Origin: Haemophilus influenzae
GTDB lineage: Bacteria > Pseudomonadota > Gammaproteobacteria > Enterobacterales > Pasteurellaceae
Direction of reading: 5' to 3'
Length of the DNA: 64,000 nucleotides
Assembly: GCF_019703545.1 (NCBI RefSeq)
Contig: NZ_AP018771.1
Coordinates: 1,364,001-1,428,000 of the forward strand
Shown: in pieces, positions 38,637 through 47,853 of the stretch
Numbering within the stretch: position 1 is the first letter of the stretch
Layout of the letters: the number at the start of each line of letters is the position of its first letter
The notes under the pieces: model-generated
Seen by the model: only the letters and a program-made list of their open reading frames with translations
Database searches by the model: none
What the model was told of the DNA's origin: nothing
Position numbers and translations under genes: made by a program

Positions 38637-39088
38637 TGGAACATAAATCTTCTCCTAAACGCCCTTATTTATTACGTGCCTATTATGATTGGCTAGTAGA
38701 TAATAATTTTACGCCTTATCTAGTTGTTGATGCGACTTACTTGGGCGTAAATGTTCCTGTCGAATATGTAAAAGATGGACAGATTGTATTAAACTTGTCT
38801 GCTAATGCTACGGGTAATTTACAACTTACAAATGATTTCATCCAGTTTAACGCACGCTTTAAAGGTGTTTCTCGTGAACTGTATATTCCAATGGGCGCAG
38901 CCCTTGCGATTTATGCTCGTGAGAATGGCGATGGCGTGATGTTTGAACCAGAGGAAATTTATGATGAACTTAACATCGAGCCAGATACTGAACAACCAAC
39001 AGGTTTTTATGAAGCAGTAGATAAGCCTAAAAAACGAGAAGAAAAAAAGAAAACAAAATCAGTTTCCCATTTAAGAATTGTGGATTAA
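38636..39088 (+). CDS. sspB: ClpXP specificity adaptor SspB
   Basis: The 150-residue adaptor delivers ssrA-tagged proteins to ClpXP. The folded N-terminal domain (RPYLLRAYYDWLVDNNFTPYL through GVMFEPEE) binds the tag. The Lys-rich C-terminal tail ends KSVSHLRIVD, in which the LRIVD-type segment docks to ClpX. A variable acidic linker joins the two, as in known SspB proteins. Confidence 0.96.
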   Translation: MEHKSSPKRPYLLRAYYDWLVDNNFTPYLVVDATYLGVNVPVEYVKDGQIVLNLSANATGNLQLTNDFIQFNARFKGVSRELYIPMGAALAIYARENGDGVMFEPEEIYDELNIEPDTEQPTGFYEAVDKPKKREEKKKTKSVSHLRIVD

Positions 39089-39103
39089 TGATCTAAAAAA
39101 TAA

Positions 39104-39126
39104 AAAGAGGCTATAGCCTCTTTTTT
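39104..39126. terminator. sspAB terminator
   Basis: AAAGAGGCTATAGCCTCTTT is a perfect 20-base palindrome with A and T tracts, placed between converging genes and able to work in both directions. Confidence 0.85.
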
Positions 39127-39131
39127 AATAA

Positions 39132-39356
39132 TTAAAGCATTCGTTTAATTTCTGAAATATCTGTGTAGCCACGGTTTTTTAGTTCTGAATAAGCAACAGT
39201 TCTTGCTTTACCGTCTTTATTTATGGCAATGTGAGCCAATTCTCTATCTGATTTTCTAGACATTTCTTCTTTTAATTCTCTAATTTCATTTGCACTTTCT
39301 TGAATAGAATTTGCTGCGCTTTTGGCTACGCTACCAACAACATCCCAAAATCCCAT
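39132..39356 (-). CDS. Small hypothetical protein of a regulator-linked module
   Basis: The 74-residue product starts MGFWDVVGSVAKSAANSIQ and continues as a charged helix (ANEIRELKEEMSRKSDRELAHIA), followed by a short domain (ARTVAYSELKNRGYTDISEIK). I do not recognise the family; the N-terminal amphipathic helix resembles small phage or toxin-like proteins. A GGAG site lies upstream. It is transcribed away from an Xre-type regulator gene across 96 bases that contain two copies of an operator-like motif, so it is probably controlled by that regulator. Confidence 0.6.
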   Translation of the reverse strand: MGFWDVVGSVAKSAANSIQESANEIRELKEEMSRKSDRELAHIAINKDGKARTVAYSELKNRGYTDISEIKRML

Positions 39357-39410
39357 ATTTATTTCTCCATTGTTGAAATTGTTAATAATGTTATGTTTTA
39401 AGATTTTAAC

Positions 39411-39454
39411 CCCAAAACAGGTTTATTATATATTGCACCTAAAATAGGTGCAAT
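39411..39454. promoter_or_regulatory. Two operator-like sites of the Xre regulator
   Basis: CCCAAAACAGGT (39411-39422) and CCTAAAATAGGT (39438-39449) agree at 10 of 12 positions, differ only by C/T at the same two positions, and lie 27 bases apart. The second is the core of a perfect inverted repeat, ATTGCACCT-AAAAT-AGGTGCAAT (39432-39454), that overlaps the first two bases of the regulator's ATG. Confidence 0.6.
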
Positions 39455-39731
39455 GGGAAATTTAAGATTATCAGTTCATTCGGCTGAACATACTTGGTTG
39501 AGAAAGTTATTTATTCAACGACGTAATGATTTAGGATTATCACAGCGTGCATTAGGTAAAAAAATGGGCGTGCTTGCGTCATTTATTGGAAAAGTAGAAA
39601 CAGGTGACCGAAGACTAGATATTCTTGAATTTATTCAATATTGTAAAGGATTAGAGCTTGATCCCGTTCAGATATTAGATGATATTGAAAAACGATTTTA
39701 TTCTACTTTAGAAACTAGAAAACACATCTAA
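39453..39731 (+). CDS. Xre/Cro-type transcriptional regulator
   Basis: The 92-residue product has a helix-turn-helix in LSQRALGKKMGVLASFIGKVETGDRRLDILEFIQYCKGLELDP. The N-terminal helix LRKLFIQRRNDLGL is the usual HTH_3 layout. The ATG at 39453 lies at the edge of a palindrome and has no good ribosome site, so a leaderless or very short-leader transcript from the TATATT just upstream is possible. The two-gene divergent module sits between sspB and dxs, suggesting acquisition. Confidence 0.75.
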   Translation: MGNLRLSVHSAEHTWLRKLFIQRRNDLGLSQRALGKKMGVLASFIGKVETGDRRLDILEFIQYCKGLELDPVQILDDIEKRFYSTLETRKHI

Positions 39732-39760
39732 TCTTGACGGCACTTTAAAATTTAAGGAAT

Positions 39761-39784
39761 GGGCGGAATTATTCCGCCCTTTTT
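39761..39784 (+). terminator. Terminator of the Xre gene
   Basis: GGGCGGAAT / ATTCCGCCC with a 1-nt centre is followed by five T residues and touches the dxs stop codon. Confidence 0.8.
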
Positions 39785-41657
39785 AATTTGGAGTTTTCTG
39801 AATAAAAGAAAGAATTTTTTCTTCAATGCCTTTTGTATCTAATCCTAAATCTGCCAATGCTTCTTGCTGTGTTGCTTGGGGAATAAAATAATCGGGTAAA
39901 CCAAGTTGTAAAAGTGCGGTTGATTTTCCTGATGAATTTAGTACTTCTGCCACCGCAGATCCCGCTCCACCTTGAATTGCATTTTCTTCTAATGTGACCA
40001 AATAATCGTGAGTTTGAGCAAGCATATTAATCATTTCAATATCAATCGGTTTCACAAAACGCATATCGACAACTGTTGCATTGAGTTTTTCTGCTGCCAC
40101 TAACGCAGATGGTAACAGGGTACCAAAGTTTAAAATCGCAATTTTTTGACCCTCTCGAATTAAACGTGATTTACCAATAGGTAGCATTTCCAAAGGCGTT
40201 AGTTCAACACCAACGGCATTTCCGCGAGGATAACGCACTGCCGCAGGTTTTCCACATTGATAACCTGTATAGAGCATTTGACGGCATTCATTTTCATCAC
40301 TTGGCGTCATAATGATCATATTTGGAATGCAACGCATAAAGCTGAGATCAAATGCACCTTGATGTGTCGCTCCATCTGCACCAACTATTCCCGCTCGATC
40401 AATCGCAAATAGCACAGGGAGATTTTGAATGGCAACATCGTGAATTAATTGATCGTAAGCACGTTGTAAAAATGTCGAGTAAATTGCGACAACAGGTTTG
40501 TATCCGCTAATTGCAAGTCCTGTAGCAAAAGTGACAGCGTGCTGTTCTGCAATTGCTACGTCAAAATATTGTTTTGGGAAGCGTTGGGAAAATTCTACCA
40601 TGCCTGAACCCTCACGCATTGCAGGTGTGATACCTATAATTTTGGCATCTTTTTCTGCCATTTCGCATAGCCAATCGCCAAAAATTTTCGAATAAGTTGG
40701 TTTACTATTGTTTTTGGGCAATTCGCCACTGATTGGGTCAAATTTGGGTACACCGTGGAAACCAATCGGATCTTTTTCTGCGGGTGCGTATCCTTTACCT
40801 TTTTTCGTTTTTATATGCAAAAATTGTGGGCCTTTCAGATTACGCATATTCGTAAGCGTTGCCACTAATTCCTCAATGTTATGCCCGTCCACTGGGCCAA
40901 TATAATTAAAACCGAGTTCTTCAAATAATGTACTTTCGGGCGAAAACATTACACCTTTCATATGTTCTTCGGTTTTTTTCATAAAGTTTTTGATTGGAGG
41001 AACTTTATCAAGGATTTTTTTACTGCCATCACGAAGTGTAGAGTAGAGAGAGCCAGAGAAAATACGCGCAAGATGATTATTTAATGCGCCAACGTTTTCT
41101 GAAATAGACATTTCGTTATCATTTAAAATAACTAACATATCTGTATGCAATGCTCCCGCGTGGTTTAATGCCTCAAATGCCATTCCCGCCGTAATTGCAC
41201 CATCACCGATGACACATACCGTTTTTCTACCTGCATTTTCTCGTTCTGCAGCGACAGCAATACCTAATCCAGCACTAATAGAAGTAGAGGAGTGGCCAAC
41301 GCTTAATACATCAAATTCACTTTCTTCACGCCAAGGGAAAGGATGAATACCGCCTTTTTGACGAATTGTGGACATTTGCTCTCGGCGACCCGTTAAAATT
41401 TTGTGTGGATAAGCTTGATGTCCCACATCCCAAATTAACTGATCAAATGGCGTCTTATACACATAATGCAGTGCAACTGTAAGTTCCACCGTACCTAAAC
41501 CTGACGCTAAATGTCCGCTAGTTTGACTAACTGATTCTAAAAGATAAGCACGTAATTCTTGGCAGAGTTGTGGTAGCTGGTCTTTATTTAAAAGACGTAA
41601 ATCTTCTGGAGAATTAATTAAAGATAAAAGAGGATAATTGTTCATATTGTTAGTCAT
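39783..41657 (-). CDS. dxs: 1-deoxy-D-xylulose-5-phosphate synthase
   Basis: The 624-residue thiamine-diphosphate enzyme makes DXP from pyruvate and glyceraldehyde 3-phosphate, opening the MEP isoprenoid pathway. Motifs are [16 protein letters not shown], the TPP-binding [19 protein letters not shown]...NDNEMSIS, the [18 protein letters not shown] region, and [16 protein letters not shown]. Length is typical. It is the last gene of the xseB-ispA-dxs unit. Confidence 0.97.
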   Translation of the reverse strand: MTNNMNNYPLLSLINSPEDLRLLNKDQLPQLCQELRAYLLESVSQTSGHLASGLGTVELTVALHYVYKTPFDQLIWDVGHQAYPHKILTGRREQMSTIRQKGGIHPFPWREESEFDVLSVGHSSTSISAGLGIAVAAERENAGRKTVCVIGDGAITAGMAFEALNHAGALHTDMLVILNDNEMSISENVGALNNHLARIFSGSLYSTLRDGSKKILDKVPPIKNFMKKTEEHMKGVMFSPESTLFEELGFNYIGPVDGHNIEELVATLTNMRNLKGPQFLHIKTKKGKGYAPAEKDPIGFHGVPKFDPISGELPKNNSKPTYSKIFGDWLCEMAEKDAKIIGITPAMREGSGMVEFSQRFPKQYFDVAIAEQHAVTFATGLAISGYKPVVAIYSTFLQRAYDQLIHDVAIQNLPVLFAIDRAGIVGADGATHQGAFDLSFMRCIPNMIIMTPSDENECRQMLYTGYQCGKPAAVRYPRGNAVGVELTPLEMLPIGKSRLIREGQKIAILNFGTLLPSALVAAEKLNATVVDMRFVKPIDIEMINMLAQTHDYLVTLEENAIQGGAGSAVAEVLNSSGKSTALLQLGLPDYFIPQATQQEALADLGLDTKGIEEKILSFIQKTPN

Positions 41658-41698
41658 TTTAAAAACGTTATAAATTTTGACCGCACTTTTGTGAGTGT

Positions 41699-42589
41699 TT
41701 AACTTTTTCTGGTAATAATAAATTCAGCTAATGCACGGAGTGCGGTCGTATCAAAAGGAATTTTTTCTAATTCAGACAAAGCACTTTGATATAGATCTTG
41801 CGCTTTTTGTTTTGCGCCACTTAATCCAAGTAATTTTGGATATGTACTTTTATCTAAATCAAGATCGGCGCCCACCTGTTTGCCAATTTCTGCACTATCG
41901 CCTTCAATATCTAAAATATCATCTTGAACTTGAAAGGCTAAGCCAATGGCTTCCGCATATTGTGTTAAGGATTGTTCTAACCTTTTGTCGGTAAAATGCG
42001 GAGAACAAATAAAACCTAATTTCAATGCGGCAATTAGTAATGCACCCGTTTTGTTACGATGGATTAATTCTAATTCCTTTAAACTAATTTGTTTATGTTC
42101 AGAAATAAGATCTAAACTTTGCCCTAAGCACATTCCTTGTACGCCAGCACCTTGTGCTAAAATTTGAATTAAAGCCAGTTTTTGTTCAGCAGAAATATTC
42201 GGAGTTTTGGTCAATATTTCAAATGCGAAACTTTGCAGTGCATCGCCCGCAAGAATAGCTGTAGCTTCATCAAATTGGATATGACAAGTAGGATGTCCAC
42301 GACGTAGATTGTCATCGTCCATCGCAGGTAAATCATCGTGAATTAAGGAATAGGCGTGAATGGCTTCAATGGCAGCAGCAGCGTAATCTAAGGTTTGTTT
42401 CTCTGCGCCAAGCATTTGACCAGTTGCGTAAACCAAAAAAGGTCTAACTCGTTTACCACCAAGTAATAATGCGTATTTCATCGCATCAAGCAAAGGTGCA
42501 TTATGACTTTCAATGCCCTCAAATTGAGCTTCTAAAAAGTGATTAATACGATTTTGAACCTGTTGTAATTCTTCAGAAAAGTGACCCAT
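41699..42589 (-). CDS. ispA: Farnesyl diphosphate synthase
   Basis: The 296-residue prenyl synthase condenses isopentenyl and dimethylallyl/geranyl diphosphates. The two Asp-rich motifs are visible: [14 protein letters not shown] (FARM) and [12 protein letters not shown] (SARM). Its start overlaps the xseB stop (TAATG), and dxs follows 41 bases later, a common arrangement. Confidence 0.96.
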   Translation of the reverse strand: MGHFSEELQQVQNRINHFLEAQFEGIESHNAPLLDAMKYALLLGGKRVRPFLVYATGQMLGAEKQTLDYAAAAIEAIHAYSLIHDDLPAMDDDNLRRGHPTCHIQFDEATAILAGDALQSFAFEILTKTPNISAEQKLALIQILAQGAGVQGMCLGQSLDLISEHKQISLKELELIHRNKTGALLIAALKLGFICSPHFTDKRLEQSLTQYAEAIGLAFQVQDDILDIEGDSAEIGKQVGADLDLDKSTYPKLLGLSGAKQKAQDLYQSALSELEKIPFDTTALRALAEFIITRKS

Positions 42590-42843
42590 TAAGCATTCCC
42601 TTCATAATCATTCCCTTTATAATCATTCAGTGGAGCATCTTCTGTTTTTTGCAATAAGATCTGAATGCGTTGTTCTGCTTGTTGTAAACGTTCTTGTCCT
42701 AACTTAGCGAGTTGCACACCTTGTTCAAATTCTTTTAATGCTTCTTCTAACGGTAGATCGCCATTTTCTAAATGTGTAACAATATTTTCTAACTGCGCTA
42801 ACGTTGTTTCAAAATCTTGTGAAGATGCAGGTTTACGCGCCAT
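42589..42843 (-). CDS. xseB: Exodeoxyribonuclease VII small subunit
   Basis: The 84-residue product has the family core [53 protein letters not shown]. Together with XseA (elsewhere) it degrades single-stranded DNA to acid-insoluble oligonucleotides. The C terminus shows a small internal duplication, [11 protein letters not shown], matched by a near-perfect 15-base DNA repeat at about 42599-42628. Confidence 0.95.
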   Translation of the reverse strand: MARKPASSQDFETTLAQLENIVTHLENGDLPLEEALKEFEQGVQLAKLGQERLQQAEQRIQILLQKTEDAPLNDYKGNDYEGNA

Positions 42844-43001
42844 TTAATCGTCCTTTTTCACGGTAAAAATTGTTTGCCATTGTACTGTATTTTACTTGAG
42901 TTGTTAAAAAATTATTTCAAGCTAGGACCAGTGGACTTTTCACTATCTTTGCGTAAAATACTCGCCACTTTAAATACCCAAGAAATACTTAAGCTATTTA
43001 T

Positions 43002-44459
43002 ATGAAATTTATCGTTAAACTTTTTCCTGAAATTATGATTAAAAGCGAGAGTGTTCGTAAACGTTTCGCAAAAATTTTAACCTCTAATATCCGCAATATT
43101 TTACAGAAATATGATGAAGAAACTGCAGTTGTACGTCACTGGGATTACATTGAAGTGCGGTCAAAAAATGAAGAAAATCGTGAAGAATTAATCGCCTTGT
43201 TACAACGTATTCCTGGTATTCATCATTTTTTAGAAGTTGAAGAAAAATCCTTTACCGATTTACATCATATTTTTGAATTGACGCTTGCTGATGTCGCGCA
43301 ACAACTTCAAGGCAAAACCTTTTGCGTTCGAGTAAAACGTAAGGGAAAACATAAATTTAGTTCGATTGAAGCAGAACGTTATATCGGCGGTGGATTAAAT
43401 CAACATATTGAAAGCGCAAAAGTGCGGTTAAAAAATCCAGATGTGACTGTTCGTATTGATATTGAAGATGACAAAATGATGTTAGTTAAAGCACGTCATG
43501 CAGGGATTGGCGGTTATCCGATTGGGACGCAAGAGGATGTGCTTTCTTTAATTTCGGGGGGATTTGATTCAGGCGTATCGAGTTATATGTTGATTCGCCG
43601 TGGTTCTCGAGTTCATTATTGTTTCTTTAATCTTGGCGGCGCAGCCCATGAAATTGGCGTAAAACAAATGGCTTATCATATTTGGCAACGCTATAGCGCT
43701 TCACATAAAGTACGCTTTATTGCAATTAACTTTGAAGGCGTTGTGGGGGAGATTTTAGAGAAAGTTGATAACGGTCAAATGGGTGTTGTATTAAAACGGA
43801 TGATGGTGCGAGCAGCAAGTAAAGTCGCTCAACGTTTTAATATTGAAGCGATTGTGACAGGGGAGGCATTAGGGCAAGTTTCTAGCCAAACTTTAACCAA
43901 TTTACGCTTGATTGATGAAGCTGCTGATGCCTTAGTATTACGCCCGTTAATTACGCACGATAAAGAACAAATTATCGCGATGGCGAAAGAAATTGGCACT
44001 GACGATATTGCAAAATCTATGCCTGAATTTTGTGGTGTGATTTCAAAAAATCCTACGATTAAAGCTGTTCGCGAGAAAATTGTTACAGAAGAAGGGTATT
44101 TTAATTTCGAGATTCTAGAAAGTGCGGTGCAAAATGCGAAATATTTAGATATTCGCCAGATAGCAGAAGAAACAGAAAAAGAAGTCGTGGAAGTTGAGGC
44201 AATTTCTGTATTGGGAGAAAACGAGGTAATTCTAGATATTCGTAGCCCAGAAGAAACGGATGAAAATCCATTTAAATCGGATGCACATGAAGTCATTCAA
44301 ATGCCGTTCTACAAACTTTCCTCTCAATTTGGTAGCCTTGATCAAAGTAAAAATTACGTGTTGTATTGTGAACGTGGTGTGATGAGCAAATTACAAGCCT
44401 TGTATTTGAAAGAAAATGGTTTTTCAAATGTGCGTGTATTTGCAAAAAACATTCATTAA
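43002..44459 (+). CDS. thiI: tRNA 4-thiouridine synthetase / thiazole sulfur transferase ThiI
   Basis: The 485-residue protein has an N-terminal ferredoxin-like and THUMP region, the PP-loop [17 protein letters not shown] near residue 185, and a C-terminal rhodanese domain with the sulfur-carrying Cys in [15 protein letters not shown]. It makes 4-thiouridine at position 8 of tRNA and supplies sulfur for thiamine thiazole. It is divergent from xseB, whose operon includes dxs, the enzyme making a thiazole precursor. Confidence 0.96.
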   Translation: MKFIVKLFPEIMIKSESVRKRFAKILTSNIRNILQKYDEETAVVRHWDYIEVRSKNEENREELIALLQRIPGIHHFLEVEEKSFTDLHHIFELTLADVAQQLQGKTFCVRVKRKGKHKFSSIEAERYIGGGLNQHIESAKVRLKNPDVTVRIDIEDDKMMLVKARHAGIGGYPIGTQEDVLSLISGGFDSGVSSYMLIRRGSRVHYCFFNLGGAAHEIGVKQMAYHIWQRYSASHKVRFIAINFEGVVGEILEKVDNGQMGVVLKRMMVRAASKVAQRFNIEAIVTGEALGQVSSQTLTNLRLIDEAADALVLRPLITHDKEQIIAMAKEIGTDDIAKSMPEFCGVISKNPTIKAVREKIVTEEGYFNFEILESAVQNAKYLDIRQIAEETEKEVVEVEAISVLGENEVILDIRSPEETDENPFKSDAHEVIQMPFYKLSSQFGSLDQSKNYVLYCERGVMSKLQALYLKENGFSNVRVFAKNIH

Positions 44460-44473
44460 TTAGGATATAAAAT

Positions 44474-44794
44474 ATGCGTAATCAAACTAAACAGCATCTT
44501 GAACAGCTTCAAATTACCATGCAGCAGCTTAATTTATGGCAAACGATGCCCCCTGCTGCAGAGGCTTTTTTAAGTGAGGAGCCTTTTTCAATTGATACGA
44601 TGTCTGCCGAAGAATGGCTACAGTGGATATTTATTCCACGCATGCAGGCATTATTAGAAAGTGGTTCAGCCTTGCCAAATAAAATTGCCATTTCGCCTTA
44701 TATTGAAGAAGCAATGAAAGAATTTGATGAATTGCAAAAATTATTAGCCCCTTTGGTTTCTTTAGAAGAACTTCTGAACAAGAAAGAATGTTAG
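44474..44794 (+). CDS. yqcC: YqcC-family protein (DUF446)
   Basis: The 106-residue helical protein contains LQLNLWQTMPPAAEAFLSEEPFSIDTMSAEEWLQWIFIPRMQALLE, the conserved core of YqcC. The gene overlaps truC by 7 bases, the same linkage as yqcC-truC in E. coli, so a role in tRNA modification or its regulation is suspected. The biochemical activity is unknown. Confidence 0.88.
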   Translation: MRNQTKQHLEQLQITMQQLNLWQTMPPAAEAFLSEEPFSIDTMSAEEWLQWIFIPRMQALLESGSALPNKIAISPYIEEAMKEFDELQKLLAPLVSLEELLNKKEC

Positions 44795-45507
44795 AAATTT
44801 TATATCAAGATGAGTTTCTTGTTGCAGTGAATAAGCCTGCTGGTATGTTGGTTCATCGCAGTTGGTTAGATCCTCATGAAACTCAATTTGTGATGCAAAC
44901 TTTGCGAGATCAGATTGGTCAGCACGTATTTCCTATTCATCGTTTAGATCGACCGACATCTGGCGTGTTGTTATTTGCATTGAGCAGCGAAATTGCGAAT
45001 TTAATGTGTGAACAATTTGAACAAAAGTGCGTTCAGAAATCTTATTTAGCTGTAGTGCGAGGGTATCTACAGGGAAAAGAGCGGATAGATTATCCACTAA
45101 AAATCCAATTGGATAAAATCGCAGATAAATTTTCTCAAGAAGATAAAGAGCCTCAAGAAGCGATTACTGATTATGAAGGATTAAAAATAGTCGAAATGCC
45201 TTATCCTGCTGGGCGTTATCAAACAGCACGTTATTCTTTAGTTAAATTAATCCCTCATACAGGCAGAAAACACCAATTACGTCGCCATATGAAACATATT
45301 TTTCACCCAATTTTAGGGGATACGCAATATGGTGACTTACATCAAAATCGTGCATTAATGTCACATTTAGGTTGTTCTCGATTATTTTTACATTCTAATA
45401 GTTTGTCTTTTATTCATCCAATAACGAAAGAGCAAATAACAATTACAGCAGGTTTAGATGAACAATGGCATCAATTAATGAATCAATTTGGATGGGAAAA
45501 TGTTTGA
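44788..45507 (+). CDS. truC: tRNA pseudouridine(65) synthase TruC
   Basis: The 239-residue RluA-family enzyme has the catalytic Asp in [45 protein letters not shown] is the conserved RNA-binding/active-site segment. It modifies U65 of several tRNAs in E. coli. The gene overlaps yqcC upstream and the yoaH-like gene downstream. Confidence 0.94.
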   Translation: MLEILYQDEFLVAVNKPAGMLVHRSWLDPHETQFVMQTLRDQIGQHVFPIHRLDRPTSGVLLFALSSEIANLMCEQFEQKCVQKSYLAVVRGYLQGKERIDYPLKIQLDKIADKFSQEDKEPQEAITDYEGLKIVEMPYPAGRYQTARYSLVKLIPHTGRKHQLRRHMKHIFHPILGDTQYGDLHQNRALMSHLGCSRLFLHSNSLSFIHPITKEQITITAGLDEQWHQLMNQFGWENV

Positions 45508-45658
45508 TATTAACTTAACACACGAACAGCAACAAAAAGCAGTTGAACAAATTCAAGAACTTATGGCAAAAGGGATTAGTAGTGGAGAAGCGATTCAAAT
45601 AGTGGCGAAAGCACTACGAGAAATTCATAAAAATGATAAAAAAACTCCAGAAAATTAA
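45500..45658 (+). CDS. yoaH: YoaH-family small protein (UPF0181)
   Basis: The 52-residue product [25 protein letters not shown]... with [18 protein letters not shown] matches the UPF0181 pattern [22 protein letters not shown]. The ATG lies within the last codons of truC (8-base overlap), so it is probably translated by coupling. The function is unknown. Confidence 0.88.
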   Translation: MFDINLTHEQQQKAVEQIQELMAKGISSGEAIQIVAKALREIHKNDKKTPEN

Positions 45659-45806
45659 ATTTTTTGTGATCTACTTATCATTTTTGAATATTGCTCGTTG
45701 CATAACCGTTCAAAATATTTAAACATAGCGAACCTAATTAGTAGGTAATAAGGCGAGAGTCTTGTTGATTTATTGTTTTAATAGGCGAAGCCTAGAGAGG
45801 TCTTTT

Positions 45807-46025
45807 ATGGAAATTGGTATTGTAAAATGGTTCAATAATGCAAAAGGATTTGGTTTCATTTCCGCAGAAGGTGTAGATGCCGATATTTTTGCACATTATT
45901 CAGTGATTGAAATGGACGGCTATCGTTCATTAAAAGCGGGTCAAAAAGTACAATTTGAAGTTCTCCACAGCGATAAAGGATCTCACGCCACAAAAATAAT
46001 CCCAATTGCGGATACTCAAGAATAA
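45807..46025 (+). CDS. cspD: Cold-shock-domain protein (CspD-like)
   Basis: The 72-residue product starts MEIGIVKWFNNAKGFGFISAEG and has RNP1 (KGFGFI) and RNP2 (DIFAHYSVI) motifs of single-stranded nucleic-acid binding. The start at 45807 matches the family; 15 upstream codons do not. The roughly 150-base region between yoaH and this ATG likely holds its promoter and 5' leader. The CspD name is by similarity; cold induction is not shown by the sequence. Confidence 0.9.
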   Translation: MEIGIVKWFNNAKGFGFISAEGVDADIFAHYSVIEMDGYRSLKAGQKVQFEVLHSDKGSHATKIIPIADTQE

Positions 46026-46093
46026 TAAATACCCTAAATTTTTTTCTATTAATCCTAACTTAAAAGACAAGAATTAAAAGTTAGAAAGTCAGT

Positions 46094-46134
46094 AAAGGAC
46101 TAAGCTTTGTGATTAAAAAAAGCTTAGTCCTTTT
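46094..46134. terminator. Strong hairpin terminator
   Basis: A perfect 15-bp stem, AAAGGACTAAGCTTT with its complement, a 9-nt loop and flanking A/T tracts lies between the cold-shock gene and the converging ybaK. Confidence 0.88.
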
Positions 46135-46182
46135 AGTTCGTATTAAATAAGAAATCCGCCTTTAAATTTATAAGTCCATCAC

Positions 46183-46659
46183 TTATTCATCAACAATATC
46201 AGTAAATTCTGCACCTAATACTTTTGCTAAATCTTGTGGCGCAATTTCTACGCTTAGCCCACGTTTTCCGCCTGAAACATAAATCGTTTCAAACTCAAGT
46301 GCGGTTGAATTTATTACGGTTTTCACGCGTTTTTTTTGACCTAGCGGGCTAATTCCTCCTACAAGATAACCTGTACTTTTTTGTGCTGCATCTTTATCCG
46401 CCATTTCCACTTTTTTCACACCGATAGATTTTGCTGCTTTCTTTAAATTCAGCATATTGGCCGTTGCAAGCACAAAACAAGCGAGTTTTTTCTGATCGCC
46501 ATTTTCCGCCACAAGTAAGGTTTTAAAAGAGCGGTTAGGATCAATACCTAATTTTTCTGCCGCTTCATCACCAAAATGTTGATTATTCGGATCATGATCA
46601 TAAGTGTGCAAGATAAAAGGAATTTTTTGTTTTTTAAGTAAATCAATTGCGGGTGTCAT
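46183..46659 (-). CDS. ybaK: Cys-tRNA(Pro) deacylase YbaK
   Basis: The 158-residue enzyme hydrolyses cysteine mis-charged onto tRNA(Pro). Family motifs are [73 protein letters not shown] and [22 protein letters not shown] recall the H. influenzae protein as a structurally studied member of the family. Confidence 0.95.
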
Positions 46660-46717
46660 TATTTCGTTCCTGGTTTTGGTGTAAAATAATGCTGATTATT
46701 TTACAGCGGAGAGAAAA

Positions 46718-47671
46718 ATGGACGCAACCTTAAATATTGCGATAGCAGCAGAATTTGAATTAAGTGAAAAAATTGTAGAGCGTTTAGAACAAAGTGCGCT
46801 TGAAATTAGCAGCGTTTCTATTGTTGAAATAACACCTTTTGAAGAAGAACAAAATATTCGTTTTCGCAATAAAGGCGTTGAACAACTTTCGCCAAATGAA
46901 GTAGAGTGGGCTGATTTTAATTATGTCTTTTTTGCAGGAAAACTTGAGCAAGTTGCCCATATTGCGCAAGCAGCAGAGCAGGGCTGTATTGTCATTGATA
47001 TGTTAGGCGTTTGTAGTGCGCTTTCGGATGTGCCAGTTGTTGTTCCAACGGTAAATGAATCACAATTACTTGAATTGAGACAACGTAACATTGTTAGCTT
47101 GCCTGATCCTCAAGTAAGCCAACTTGCTTTAACGCTTGCCCCGATTTTACAAGAAACGAATCTCAATCAAGTATTTGTCACCTCTTTATTGCCGACTTCT
47201 TATACGGATGCGGAAACCGTGACGAAACTTGCGGGACAAACAGCCCGTTTATTAAATGGTATTCCATTGGATGAAGAAGAAACGCGCTTAGCCTTTGATG
47301 TCTATCCGTATCAAACACCTAATTTATCGAATCAATTACAACGAATTTTTCCGCAATTAGAGCGTGCTACATTTCATGCAATCCAAGTACCTGTATTTTA
47401 TGGATTGGCACAAAAAGTCACCGCACTTTCAGATTATGATTTCGACTATCAGCCTCAAAATAGCGAGCTTGTCGCTTTAGAAGAAACCTTAATTACACCT
47501 GTGCTTAATGGAGAACAAGAAAATGGCGAAGAATCAGTAAAACTTCATTTAAGTCAAATAAGTGCGGTAGAAAATGGCGTAGAATTTTGGTCTGTGGCAG
47601 ATGAACAACGCTTTAATCTCGCCTTACTTTCAGTGAAATTGTTGGAAGGAATTTATCAGCAAGGTTATTAA
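46718..47671 (+). CDS. usg: Usg protein, aspartate-semialdehyde dehydrogenase homologue
   Basis: The 317-residue protein belongs to the Asd family but resembles the Usg branch, including GCIVIDMLGVCSALSDVPVVVPTVNE, VTSLLPTSYT, AGQTARLLNGIPLDEEETRLAFDVYP, VFYGLAQKV and VEFWSVADEQRFNLALLSVKL. The Cys-containing active-site segment of true Asd is not evident (the corresponding region reads PDPQVSQLALTLAP), so catalysis is doubtful. The function is unknown. A DsrE-family remnant follows by 19 bases. Confidence 0.88.
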   Translation: MDATLNIAIAAEFELSEKIVERLEQSALEISSVSIVEITPFEEEQNIRFRNKGVEQLSPNEVEWADFNYVFFAGKLEQVAHIAQAAEQGCIVIDMLGVCSALSDVPVVVPTVNESQLLELRQRNIVSLPDPQVSQLALTLAPILQETNLNQVFVTSLLPTSYTDAETVTKLAGQTARLLNGIPLDEEETRLAFDVYPYQTPNLSNQLQRIFPQLERATFHAIQVPVFYGLAQKVTALSDYDFDYQPQNSELVALEETLITPVLNGEQENGEESVKLHLSQISAVENGVEFWSVADEQRFNLALLSVKLLEGIYQQGY

Positions 47672-47690
47672 TGAAATTAAGGAGAAGAGT

Positions 47691-47764
47691 ATGCAAAATA
47701 TTCTATTTATTATCCATTCATCCCCTTATGGTGGATGGAAGCTGACAAAGTATTAAATTTTTAA
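47691..47764 (+). pseudogene. DsrE-family sulfur-relay protein reduced to its two ends
   Basis: A good ribosome site (GGAGAAGAG) and ATG give MQNILFIIHSSPYGG, the N terminus of a DsrE/TusD-like protein. After that the frame breaks, and in another frame EADKVLNF followed by TAA is the usual C-terminal ending of the family. About 90 codons have been lost at a junction near 47735. Only a 21-residue peptide can be made from this ATG. Confidence 0.65.
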
Positions 47765-47780
47765 TTTTCTCGATAAAAGA

Positions 47781-47808
47781 AACCCGCTGCAAGTGCGGGT
47801 TCTTTTTT
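47781..47808 (+). terminator. Intrinsic terminator
   Basis: AACCCGC / GCGGGTT with a 7-nt loop is followed by CTTTTTT. The loop and 3' arm contain AAGTGCGGG, one base from an uptake core. Confidence 0.85.
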
Positions 47809-47853
47809 GCTTGATGATGACAAAGCCTTGTAAAATTGTCGAAAAAGATAAAA

